Assembly: GCA_002270565.1 (NCBI GenBank)
Contig: NQMI01000004.1
Location: 1 to 64,000 of the forward strand
Source of the DNA: Stenocarpella maydis
Taxonomy: Eukaryota > Ascomycota > Sordariomycetes > Diaporthales > Diaporthaceae
Direction: 5' to 3'
Length of the DNA stretch: 64,000 nt
Part shown: positions 9,783 to 20,348 of the stretch, piece by piece
Layout of the letters: every line of letters begins with the position of its first letter
Position numbering within the stretch: the first letter of the stretch is position 1
Translations under genes and position numbers: made by a program
The notes under the pieces: generated by a model
The model's input: only the letters and a program-made list of their open reading frames with translations
What the model was told of the DNA's origin: nothing
The model's database searches: none

Positions 9783-10566
9783 TCAAACGTTCTCCCGGAA
9801 GATACTCCTCCTCTCACTCGCATTGTCCTCGCGACGCTCGCCATCCATCGGCCTCGGCGAGACTCCCCTCAAGCTGATGTTGGACGGCTCGGCAGCGTCA
9901 TCGTCGAATGGGTTCCGCCCGTCCCTGCTGAGGGTCCTGCCCCGGTCTCCGTCAAAGCCCCGCGGGGTGGCAGCCAGGTTCATCGAGTAGCTCTCGGGCT
10001 CGCTGGCGCCCCTGTAGGCGGTGTTGTCGTCATGGTGCGACGGCCGGCCGGCCTGGTGCAGCCCCAGCTCCTGTTCCTCGTAATACCCCCCCGGCCCGTA
10101 GTGGTCGGCCTCATTGCCAACGCGCGAGTCCCAGGCCTCGTCCGGGTCAAGCGGCCCGAAGCCGCGGCGCCCAGGGGCTGGACCGGCGCCTTCGTATGCG
10201 CCGGCGGCACTGCGGTTGTTGCGATTCTTGAACTTGCGGATCTGGTCGTTGAACCATCCGGAGATGCCCCCTGGTGCTGGAGCGGGAGGGCCGTAGGGCG
10301 ACGGATCGGATTTGTGGGCAAAGGGTATAAATGAGGTTAGGGATGGCGGAGGAAGCTGCGTAGATAAAACAGTCAGCCTTGCGCCGTTGACAGAAGTTTG
10401 GGGGGGGGGGCCATGAGGGCAGGAAGGGTGAGCAAGCACTGCTGCGAATGCGACCACGTACCCCAAGCTTCTTAGCTTGCAGCCTGCTATACAAGACCCA
10501 TCCGACGCCGCCGACCACAGCGAGCACGACTATCGTGATAATGATGGCCCCAGCCGTCCCGACCAT
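9783..10566 (-). CDS. single-pass membrane protein of unknown function
   Basis: Two exons (10462-10566 and 9783-10355) encode 225 residues. The intron has donor GTACGT, branch CTGAC and acceptor ACGCAG, and joins KKLG to LPPPSL in frame. Residues 4-25 form one hydrophobic helix (AIIITIVVLAVVGGVGWVLY) right at the N-terminus, followed by basic residues, so the protein is probably anchored with its long tail in the cytosol. The tail holds a conserved-looking basic block (GWFNDQIRKFKNRNNRSAAG, around residues 65-84), then Gly/Pro/Asp-rich disordered sequence and a C-terminal Arg/Glu-rich end. I recall similar small proteins across Pezizomycotina but know no function. The intron contains a ten-base G run. 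Confidence 0.75.
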
Positions 10567-12089
10567 ATTGGCTGTGTTGACGTCTAGAAGTCCTCACGTG
10601 CCGTCGCAAGACGGACCTTGGCTCTTGTGGTGGTCGGAAGAGAGCACCGCAGCTGGAGGCGATTGTCGAGCCGCGAGGTGTGGGAGCGAGGCGGGGGGTT
10701 GCGCCTGTTCAGGCGAATGCGATGGGCTGGTTGATGTCGGCCTGGGGATGCACAACTAGCATTGGCATTTGACGTGAATTATGGGCTTTTTGTCGCGTGA
10801 GAGTTCTCTCCTTCGGGTAGACAAGTGAGTAAGGCGCGGGGAGAAGGGCTCGTGTTGGACAGGCGCTCGCAAGGGGAAATCCCTGGGCGAAGCCGAGAAG
10901 GTGACGCTGGTTGTGCCACAGAAGCTCCGTCACCGAGCTCGCTTGGGGAGCGACCAGTCCTGTACTTGGCCGGCCGGCCGGCTGCTTTGGGTGCCACTTG
11001 CACTGCCAATAGGCTGGGTCGTGGCCGCTGGGGCCTGGGGTCTGGCGCCTGTGACTTCAACGGCGCCTGTGACTTCAGCGGCGCCTTACTGCGGCGGTAC
11101 AACATCACGCTGGTCCAAGCTTCTGCCAAGAAGCCCCAAGCACTGCACTCTTCGTCATCTGATATTCCATTTATCAACCTTCCAGATCTTGATGTTACTA
11201 CAAATTTGCTTAGTTAGGCCTGATCACAGTACCCCTTCATATAATCATAAACGCTCAAAGACCCAGGGTTAAATAATAAACACAATGCCGGTAACAGTAC
11301 TCCGTAGGTTCAGAATATGACAGCCACTAAGGAAATAGTAATAGCCTCATCACGAGGCTACTGGTGCTCGAGACACATGGACCAACTTCAAGCCGCTAGT
11401 AGACTAGGACCGCCAAGCCGAGCAGCCCAGGGCCAACACTAGCGAGCAATCTTATATATCCTTTGAGTTCATCTTAGTCTTATACTCAGGTAGTATCAGG
11501 TGTTTGCGCGAGCAAGTGGGGGGCACCTGGTTGTCCTCGAGACGTTCCGATTTACCTGACTATTCATTTTTGGAGGTGCCAATATCTGCCTTCTGTCTGT
11601 ATACTGACTCCACTGAGAAGTGCTATGGAAAGCCATAGGCTCAAATAACCCGAGAACCGAGCAAGTACAAGAATGAATCAAGCTCGAAATAGAGAGCCAA
11701 GTAGGAATTCATGGGCAAATATTCGTCCGGAGAATACTGGCCACCAAATATGTCATATTTGTGCAGTTAGTAAGAACTCTGGGGATCCCAGTACGCTGTG
11801 GTCTGTGGAGTAGTCGACCAGTCGCTTGTAGATTGGCTTCGTTGCAGTAGTATTCGTCTGTTGGGAATGACGTCGCAAGCTGCCACACGACATACCCCTC
11901 TCCTCGAGCCCAGGGGCCGGATCTCTATGAATGAGCCGTGAACTAATGTTATAAGGCTCCTGGCTGGGTTGTAAAGGTTTATATTTGGATCACAGCAGAA
12001 GTGTTGGAACGATTTAATTTACAGATGCCGCCGCAAAGGAAAATCTCAACTTAGTTTCAAAAACCCATTCCCCTCCCTATCACTACCCA
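10567..12089. other. intergenic
   Basis: No gene supported. Overlapping frames at 10779-11217 are Pro/Ser/Arg-rich on both strands and look like composition effects. A near-duplicate GGCGCCTGTGACTTCA unit occurs twice at about 11044-11080. Confidence 0.45.
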
Positions 12090-13888
12090 TCTATGAGTAC
12101 ACCAATCAATACGGCATACGATCATGCTTCCATTGGTGTTCTAGTTAACATCCACGAGGTACCAAAGCCTTTCTGGGATGCCGACATCGTCGACATCAAG
12201 GGGATTGCATATGCTGGGTGTTGCGGGGTTTCACGCTGCTCAAGCCATTTGTGGACTTCACATCGGAGACTGCGATGATGTTTACGATTATGGGCCTCCG
12301 TATGAAGATCCTCTCATTGTTGGGGACTTGTCACGCGAATATGGGTACGTACAGACCAAGCGACAATACCCCGCGACTTTGTCAGGATCCGGCCGTGTTT
12401 TCAGCAGAGTTAGGACCCCGACGTGATAACGAAGGCAGGTGCAGCAATCTCAAAGGGTGCGCTTTCCAGCTCGGACAGGGCCTCGTAGGTAGGCCCCTGC
12501 TTCCCCTACGCCGTCGATTTCAACTCTTGCAATGGAGGACCTGATGGCAGGAACGTGGTGTACCTCCTAATGCACAGAGCATGTTTGCATATTGCCCTGA
12601 AGTCATCAAGATGCTATCAAACATCATCCACTCGCCTGCGAGCTCTGTTCCGCGTCCTTCGCTACCGCTTCCAGGTCAACTGGGAACACAAAATACTCAA
12701 GGAACATCAGAGAGAGGCTACTGCAGCAGAATATGTCTTGGTGTCAAAGCTTTCTGGCAGCCATACAAGAACCATTACCTCTTTCAAGACCCACTGAACA
12801 TCCCATCGCTCAAGTACCAGTACGCTTTTGAAAAATTTGGAGAGCCGGGTCTATCCTCGGGAAGGGGACAGTACTCTGGCTTTCAGGAAGCGCTTCCGCA
12901 GACTACCAAATGAGCTGAAGCTCCTCATATTTGAGTATCTTGTCGAAGACCAGGCGTGGCCTCTCGAGTGCACCAGAATGCTCGGGCCCCGCTTTTGGAA
13001 GGCCTTATTTCATCAGGATAATCCGTGTATGGAGTGGCCTTGGGACCTTGACTTTGAGCTGGTCCGTCAGACTGACCAAAATCTCCACATGGACTGGGAG
13101 CTTCTGTCCAGGAAGCTTCCGCAGGAGCCAAAAACCCCTGGTTGTCTGGGCGCGCACGCTGACTCTGACTACGAGACCTCCCGGGCTAGAAAGTCGACGA
13201 CGGGTTTGGAAGTTGGTACAAGATATGTACATTGGGAATAGGAGACACTCGATGAGAAAGAGTTGTGCGCACTATGGTGGGCCGCCAAGGGAGGCGTGTG
13301 CAAGAATCGTTATTTACACCACGCTGGCGCACTGGCAGAAATGGATATCACCTCAAAAGCGGACTGAGGTCTGGCAATGTCACGGTTGTGCAGAGGCCGC
13401 GTCTTTGGTTTCCCCGGCATCCAGTTCCGAATTTCCCAGTTTGAGCATATTCCAGGAGTAGTGAAATGTCTGCCAATAGTGATCTGCCCCCGGAGTCTTC
13501 GAAATGAAGGCCTCAATTGGTATATAATTTCCTAATCTGCCGGGAGTGGCACATCTCGGCTGAATCTGGTATTCGTACTGGTTGCATCACGACTGAAGCA
13601 TCGTATCGCACTGTCTACTACATTCAAAAGGCCTCATTCCAATTGCCTTGCCATGAACTAATCGTTCCCTTTGTTGGGCACCGGAGCCAGCGGGCCGCCG
13701 TCCAATCAGTCCACATTTGGGAGTCCAATTTTCAACTCTACAATACATTGGAGCCAGCCTCAAGTTACGAGTTAAGCAGCTTACGGAGTCTTTTTTTCAC
13801 GCGCTTGGGAATAACGAAGTCCCTCCAAAGCCTTTGTATTAAAATGCCATGGCCACCCTATGAACCGATCCACGCTGTGTTTGAATGA
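12090..13888 (+). pseudogene. F-box-type protein gene remnant
   Basis: On the plus strand, fragments in changing frames follow the order of a large fungal F-box protein family. They are an N-terminal part near 12090-12290, a DPLNIPSLKYQ segment near 12790, and an F-box at about 12880-12960 (RLPNELKLLIFEYL). These are followed by a block with PRFWKALF, WPWDLDFEL and DWELLSRKL to about 13120. The continuation GLESRRRVWKLVQDMY (about 13180-13230) is in another frame, and a further piece GRVFGFPGIQFRISQFEHIPG sits near 13400-13450 in yet another. F-box proteins are substrate adaptors of SCF ubiquitin ligases; the C-terminal part of this family is of unknown function. No single frame or obvious intron set rescues the gene, so I call it decayed. 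Unrecognised introns could make parts of it live. Confidence 0.5.
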
Positions 13889-14338
13889 AACTCCTTCTAT
13901 AGTTCTTTGAAAACTGACCCTCAACGGCGCAGTGACGATAGTCTCTAACCTCCCACGGGCGACCTTATCCACTGTTACAACGCCGGTATTCTCACTCCCG
14001 GCTGATGAAAGTTCAGTTTTTGAGAGCTCTATCGGTGGGAGCTTGACCGTGACAGAAAGTGTAATGTGAGTGCGATCCCAGATAATTTCCTTAGAGAAGG
14101 ATCTTTCTGTTACAGGCTCCTGTTGCCTCCTGCACATTGCTCGAGATACTTTGTCATAAGCTACTTTCCAGGAGCCTCCTGTGGGGCTGGTCCGAACCAC
14201 GTCCTTTTCTAGACTGACTTCAATGTGGCAACGCTCCGATATGAATACGCACCCGCCGGTGTGTGGGATCAGCGAGGGCGGAGTTCGCATGGCTCCTTGG
14301 GCGGGAGGAAGGCTGATGAGCACATTTACTACCATGAG
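13781..14338 (-). CDS. hypothetical protein fragment, uncertain
   Basis: A 189-codon frame closes at 13781; its first codon is TTG, and the first ATG is at about 14335. The middle part has alternating hydrophobic and polar residues that could be beta-rich (HITLSVTVKLPPIELSK). Upstream on the same strand, around 14570, a hydrophobic stretch (RIVVVAVLVL) in another frame could be a membrane anchor in a preceding exon. The 3' end overlaps the end of the F-box remnant on the opposite strand. No family recognised; it may be one exon of a small membrane protein or chance. Confidence 0.25.
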   Translation of the reverse strand, partial: LMVVNVLISLPPAQGAMRTPPSLIPHTGGCVFISERCHIEVSLEKDVVRTSPTGGSWKVAYDKVSRAMCRRQQEPVTERSFSKEIIWDRTHITLSVTVKLPPIELSKTELSSAGSENTGVVTVDKVARGRLETIVTAPLRVSFQRTIEGVSFKHSVDRFIGWPWHFNTKALEGLRYSQAREKKTP

Positions 14339-14350
14339 CGAGTCCTGCAA

Positions 14351-15000
14351 TTTCGTCTTCTATTCCAGGGGCCCCGTCTTGGCCTGCCTCGGAATCATTT
14401 CCAATGCTGCCTAGCCCGACGTTCACTCCGCCCTTCAGAAACTTCTTCCTTGGTAACACTTCAAAAGCTAGAGCTAGCCTCCAATGCTGCAGTGGGTACC
14501 AGGGGGCTTACAGGTCTTGGATGAGGACCTTCAGAGTTTCTGCTGGAGTTAGCACCAGTACGGCGACAACTACGATCCTGCAAGGAACCCGGACCTGTCT
14601 CTTGCGTTGGCTTAGTACAACAAGCAGTTCGGCGAACTGCGCGCCATCAATCGTCGGCATCGGAGGCCCGGCGTCGTGACGCACCAACTCCCGACGTCAA
14701 CAACGTGGGTCGTGCTCTTCAACTGCCCACCGGGCCAGACGGCCACGTGCACCGAAGCTGGCCTGGGGGCACATGCATTTACGTCTTGGGCCTGTGTCGT
14801 GGGGGCAGGGCCTCCGTCTGCGCCAATGCCGCCGCCGCTCCTGTCACAGTCGCCTGATCCGGGGAGCAATGAGACTTGGCAAGAACCGGATCAGTCCCTT
14901 GGTGACAACGAGATTGTGTGTGAAGATGCCCACGCATATGCTGTATTGTACAATAGAAAGGTACACGCTGCAGAATACTATGCAAATGGCCCCTCCCCAC
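14351..15000. other. intergenic or unresolved exons
   Basis: Short frames on both strands. The minus-strand hydrophobic stretch near 14570 may belong to the uncertain gene downstream. Nothing can be firmly supported. Confidence 0.35.
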
Positions 15001-16623
15001 CTACGTGAAGCACGAAGCCCAGTCCCCGCCGCTCCTCGCGAAGCTCAGGCTCTCGACGAACCTGCCCAGCGTGCACCGCCCGAGCTCGTCCGCGCCGCAC
15101 CCCTGAAGCGGGGTGACCCTGTCGTTAACCAGGACGCGGACAAGCTCCTCGGGCCCGGTGTCCTGGCACGTCATCTTCTCCACGTACATGCGCGCCGCGA
15201 AGGGCACTGTCCACGACGCCGCGTAGCCCCCGGTCTCCTCCGGGGCCTGCCTGGTCGTGTTGGACAGCTGCGCCGTGGCGTTGTAGAGGCCCATTGCCGC
15301 GTAGATGGACGTCATGTCGTTGTCGTGGCTGAAGTCAGCGTAGAGCGTCCTGTTGAGCGGGAACGTGGCGGGGCTGCGGTCTAGCGTGCGGTTTGTCGAG
15401 GTGCTGTCGGCCACAGGCTGGCCCGTCAGCCGGGCAATGAGCTCGTTGGTGAAGCCCACGCCCTGCGTCGGCCCTAGCGGGTTGCCGCCGGCGTAGCCGT
15501 ACCACTTGTCTAGGGTCTGCAGGTAGTCGTAGCTCTGCCACTCGTCCGCCGTGAAGAGTCCGCAGAAGTCGGACAGCTTGCCGTTTGTGTGCGCAACCGT
15601 GTTGAAGGGGCATAGGTCCATCATCGATATGGTGTCCGCGGCCGACAGGTTCGCTCCGGGCAGGTTTGCGTTTAGCCGGGCCGTGATGTTGGGCGTGAAC
15701 ACATGCATCCAGGTGCTCTTGGCGTTGTCCTTGATCTCTGAGACCGGGCCATCCTCAAATGCTGTGCATAAGTCGTGGTTAAGAGTGTTGTTCATCCCTT
15801 TCTCCTCGGAGATAATAACGATCTCGTAAGGGAAGCTGTCGGACCCGTCGGCCTCCGTGTGCGCCAGCCTGGCCTGGTGGAACCCCTGGGTCCAGTTCTG
15901 CGCCGACTCGACGACTCTTTCCTGGCCCGAGGCCCGCACGAATGGGACTTCGGACCGCGCCAGTGCCTCGTAACGCTCGTAGAACTTGGTCCCCGAGTTT
16001 ACTAGCTCCTGCTCTCCAAAAGTGGTGAGCTGGTCCGCACCCAGGGCGTAGACGTAGTCCTTGATGAACTCGTAGCCGGCGCCGTAGCTCGTCACGGAGC
16101 TCTGGATGTGGTGGATGGTCGAGTTGTACACGGCCGTCTTGCTGGAGGTGGGGTCACGCGCGCCGTGCCGGCTGAGGATCTGTGCAAAGGTGAGCTTGCA
16201 CTGCTCCGGCACCGCGCTGTCGATCTCCGAGGGCACGGCGAAGAAGGGGCTGTACTGGCCCCAGGAGTGAGAGATCTCGGGTGAGCACTGGAAGCCGTTG
16301 GCGACGGTGTCGCAGCTGGAGTCGTTGACGGCCCTCACCACGCGCCTAGGGTACGTTGTCAGCGCGCTTAATTACTGGGTATTCGTGTGGTGGTCCAAGG
16401 CAACGAACGAGGTGGGTACTCACGCAGTGGCGGTGGCTAGGTGGTAGAAGACAAAAAGAGCGAGGACAGCCATTGTGAGCTTCAGGACAGTGCGATGGCG
16501 GTTCGACCAGAAGCCGAGGGCTTCTTGAGCCTCCTTCGCCGGGTTGCGGTTCCCGAGGGGGCTGTACTTATATCTGCCTCGGGCCATATTGACCGTGTCC
16601 TTCAGGCTGTCCCAGAGACCCAT
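15001..16623 (-). CDS. histidine acid phosphatase / phytase, membrane-anchored
   Basis: Predicted to hydrolyse phosphomonoesters, with phytate as the likely substrate, outside the cell or in the secretory lumen. Two exons (16424-16623 and 15001-16345) give 514 residues; the intron has donor GTGAGT and acceptor CCCTAG. The catalytic RHGARDP motif is at residues 126-132, with His127 expected to be the phosphorylated nucleophile. The proton-donor HD pair is at His407-Asp408 (SHDND). Many N-x-S/T sites and at least eight Cys fit a secreted glycoprotein. Unlike classic PhyA enzymes, there is no cleavable signal at the very start. About 48 mostly cytosolic residues precede one hydrophobic segment ([16 protein letters not shown], about 48-63), so a type II anchor is predicted. 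Start at the ATG at 16623, the first downstream of a promoter-like stretch. Alternative: a related acid phosphatase without phytate preference. Confidence 0.9.
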
Positions 16624-18125
16624 GGCTGCCAGGATGCCTGGCCGGCTAGCAAGTCCCCTATTCCCACGTCGCACGTGCTCTGGGTCATCGCCTTGCCCCC
16701 CAGGGGCGAAGTGAGGACGGCTGGGGTCAGTCGGAAGGGTGGTGGAGACTGCAAACACGGCATTTCACCCGCGTTGCTACCTTTCCAATCAGAGGGAGGA
16801 CCGTGGCCGAGTGCATGAGTCGATATGGCTGGACGGAAAATGGCCGGCGCGACGGTGTGTTGGGGGACCTCTCGGTGACGGAGGTGGTAGGGTTGGATTC
16901 GCGCCTTGTTGATGCGACTCGTGCCCACGTGCGCCTTGACGTACGTACGTGTTGCTGCGGTCGAGCGTAGTGTATGTGAGAAATTGATTGTGCGGGGCCC
17001 ACTACGGAGTATCTGCCGTATGTGTGTGTGTGCGCCCTTCTCGGTTTGGTAAGCATTTCCCGCCCAGCAAATCATTGTTTCACTAGCTACACAGCAACAA
17101 GCCGCCCCATCCACGTAATAATACCCTGCTACCTTGCTGCCGCGCATGGACGCACCCGAGAATTTTGAGTCTCTGCTGTGGCCGCCGCCGCTTCACCGGC
17201 CTGAAATAGGCGTTCCGTTGATAAGGTTCCCTCCCGGCAGATCTCCCGCCCTCGAGGTTCAGCTGGTCCTGCGAGGGGAATCCAGGTGAAGGCGCAGCCG
17301 GACGTTTATCCCCACTGTCATGGGAGAAAGGAGGCGTATAAGCCAAGTTGCCATATAGACAAGGATAAAGGTACTAGCCGCCGCCCGCAGTATGCCCACA
17401 AGCCATGTCTACCCGGATTAGTATAACTATACATAGCACAGTGTTATTTCAACTGCCCTGCTACATTATACCCTTCCCACCAGGGTCGCTGTCATCGAAG
17501 ACATCAGTGATGATCAGATCCACCCCTGCCGAGTCATCAATGGTATTTCGGCATATGGTAAAGTGTGTAACAGTTGTCTTGCTATAGTGCCTTAGAGCTA
17601 GAGCACATAACCATATGGTCCTTCGACGCTGGATTAATACACCTGAATTAAGCCTCTACTTTTCAAGGGCGATCCTGGTGTGACCGGCGCCCCATCCGTT
17701 TTCAAGATATATGACGGTCCAAATGGACATTATCAATTCGAAATTGGTATCCTGGTATCTAAAATGTGGCTTCAACGGCAAGCTGCAACCAGCAGCGGCG
17801 GCAATGGCAACGGCAACGGCAACAGAGCTGGCCAGCCATGGTGACAAACAATACAAACCAAGGGACTCCGATCGAGAAGCCTCCCTTCACGAGAGTGGCT
17901 GCGATTTGCAGACCTCAAGGACCAACCCCGAATGTTCTCTCCTCCGCGCCCTTGACCGGCCCATTGCCTTTGTGGGTCTTGGAATATCAAACCTGCCGGG
18001 TCCCCCCATAAGCACATTAAACTCAAACCCAATTTTGGATGTTGCTTCTCAACATTCACCTTGACTCCTGTCTTTTCCTCGTGTCTTCATATCTGAGTTT
18101 TCTCTTTTCGTCTGTCACTCCACAT
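16624..18125. other. intergenic
   Basis: Promoter of the phytase gene and 3' flank of the next minus-strand gene. A short imperfect GGCAACG/GGCAATG repeat at about 17800-17830. Frames at 17083-17346 and 17711-18064 lack starts or conserved features. Confidence 0.45.
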
Positions 18126-19937
18126 TTAGAAAGCAACACCTACTGATGTGGGTCGGGGACCTGGTGCTGCTATTCCATCCATGGGCCTATCGCGACTGCC
18201 AAAAGTTCCGGTTCGCGAGAGGCTCAAGCTCGCCGAATGGCCGCTCATGTTTCCAGAAGTGGACGAGCTGTCCTTCCTTCGTGCGTGCTCAGGTGGCGTG
18301 CTCCCAGGGCTCCAGGTGGATGTTGCTGTTCCTGTACCGGGGCCCACGAAAGGGTCTTCATCGGTCGAGTACACCGAGCGCGTCTGGCTCCGTGTGATGT
18401 CCGACATGGACCCAAAGCTGCTCCTCCGCCCAGAGAAGACGGCCGACGGCGGCAGGGTCTGGTAGAATCCATCGCGGTCGGTTAGTGCTCGCGGTGCGTT
18501 GGTCACGCTGTCGAGTGAGACGTCCCGCCTGTGCTGAGGCGACGGGACTTTTTCCCGGTCTTCCACGCCAGCGGGGAAAAGCCAGCTCGAAACACGCGAG
18601 AACGATTTCTTCTTCCGCAGTGGAGGTCTGAGGATCAGAGGTAGAGGTGGTGCGAGGGGCACGCCTGGGTCGACACTGTTGTCGATGATCTGGGGGCTGC
18701 GCCAGGGAGGATGGGAATTGAATGCAGACGCCGCCACGGGCCTTGGTGGTGCCGAGGGCGGAGCATTCTGGGCTCTGGGTTCCTCGATACTTTGTGTACG
18801 GTATTGGTTTCGTGGTGGTGGGGGAGGAGGGAAAGGAGCATCCATCTCAAATGTAGAGCGTGTCGAAGGTGCGGTCCGCGGGCGGTCAATGCTGAGGCGT
18901 TCCGCGAATGACGGCCCGGACATCAGTGGGACAGGAGGTATAGCCTCTTCGTCCTCTGTGGCAGCGTCAGTGTCTGTTCAAACGCCGATCCGACAGTCGC
19001 CCAAATTTTTGAGTCACTCACCATCGAGGCCAAACACAGACGACGGCCGGCTTAGGCAGAAGCTCTGTCGCTCCTTGACCGACTCGATTTCCTCCTCTAG
19101 CCTTTCTTTCTCTATCATCGCACCTGCGATACGCTCCACGATGGCCTCCACGCTCGGCGAGGTATAGGCCCGTGGTCGTGTGCGAGCGCGCGGTGGTATC
19201 CTTGGAGGATTATCTCCAGTGCTGCTGGCGGACCCTGTTGAGAACGACGCCATATGGTTCACAGGACGCCTCGGAATGGAGAAAGACTGTGACGAATCGC
19301 TCCTCGAGTGGGCGAGTGTGCTAGCATCTTCATCGAAGGTGTCCCTGGTGAGTGCCCGTGGAGGCGGTGATGGGGTAGCAGCAGCGCGGGTGAAATATGG
19401 CATCAATGGTGATATTTGGTCGTTTTGTTCGTATATGCTCAGCTCGAGAGGACGGAATACTGGAGCAGATCGAGGAGCAGATCGAGGAGCAGATGGAGGC
19501 AAGTCTGCCGCCAAGGTCGTGAAGCTGACAGCTCCCGTCCCGGTGTGCTGGAAGTTGAAGGGGTCCGATATCAGCGGTCGAGGCGCCTTCCTCTTGCCAG
19601 AGCGGAAGTTCCGGTCGACCCAGCCAATATCTGCTTGCTTTGCCGCGGACCATTTGCTCTCCTTCCGAGCCCTTCCCATAGACGAAGCCCGCCGCCTCTG
19701 GGCGCGGGGTGGCGCCATGGGTGCGGGTTGGTCATAAAAGACCTGGCAGTACTTCTCTCCTGATGGGTCTTCTTGGTTCAGTACTCGATGCCTCGGGAGA
19801 GTGTCGCCGGTGGGATGGATATCGCACACACCAGAGCCGGACTGACTTCGAGGTTCCTTGCCGTCGAAGCATGGGAAGAGTAAAGACTTCATGGTATCCA
19901 ACCACCCGTGTGAAGCTTGCATGCCACTGGAACCCAT
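18126..19937 (-). CDS. Ser/Pro-rich disordered protein with short coiled coil, unknown function
   Basis: Two exons (19022-19937 and 18126-18955) encode 581 residues. The 66-bp intron has donor GTGAGT, branch CACTGAC and acceptor GCCACAG, and joins LDG-type sequence to an acidic DEEAIPP stretch in frame. Start taken at the ATG at 19937 (MGSSGM); an in-frame ATG 37 codons upstream is more likely 5' leader. The protein is mostly low-complexity: Ser, Pro and Arg with repeated SAPR units near residue 140. There is one helical, charged segment (VERIAGAMIEKERLEEEIES, about residues 270-290) that looks conserved and coiled-coil-like. No catalytic domain, signal or membrane helix is seen. I recall similar uncharacterised proteins in Sordariomycetes, all without known role. 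Numerous RxxS sites suggest phosphorylation; this is inference. Confidence 0.7.
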
Positions 19938-20283
19938 ATTTATGGTGATTATATAGAAAACCCCCTCATGCCGGCCACTTGTGGTAGGAAGGTAGCAGGC
20001 TGAGTGTGAAGAACGACCAGCGAACTGAGGGCATTCGAAACAGAGCAAACGACAGGAGGGTGAAAAAACGAACTAGATATTACGGGGTATGAGGGAGATA
20101 AAGAAAGAACGTTCCGCATGACCAGATCTGACGAGATCGGGCGGCGACTCCAACATAAGGGAAAACGGGAAAACCTGGGAGCTCAGGTGGCATACCTTAT
20201 TCTTTAGTATTGCCGGCCAACCTGCATGACCCAGATAGGCCTCATCAACTTCCTCCAGAGACCCACGGCACCGCACCGCAGCG

Positions 20284-20348
20284 CGCCCATTGTACACGCC
20301 CATTACACACGCCCATTGCACACGCCCATTGTACACGCCCCTTGTACA
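20284..20348. repeat. 13-bp minisatellite, five units
   Basis: Five head-to-tail copies of CGCCCATTGTACA with one or two substitutions each (TTACACA, TTGCACA, CCTTGTACA variants). It lies in the leader or promoter of the disordered-protein gene. Likely variable in copy number. Confidence 0.85.

Noticed and set aside
10779..11217. Overlapping Pro/Arg/Ser-rich frames on both strands
   Set aside because: Composition-driven, contain short internal duplications and lack any recognisable domain.
7967..16623. Inositol monophosphatase and phytase as an inositol-phosphate gene cluster
   Set aside because: They are more than 6 kb apart with an unrelated membrane-protein gene and a pseudogene between them; nothing else supports a cluster.
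17083..17346. 87-codon minus-strand frame rich in Pro, Arg and Gln
   Set aside because: It opens with TTG only, and no downstream exon joins it.
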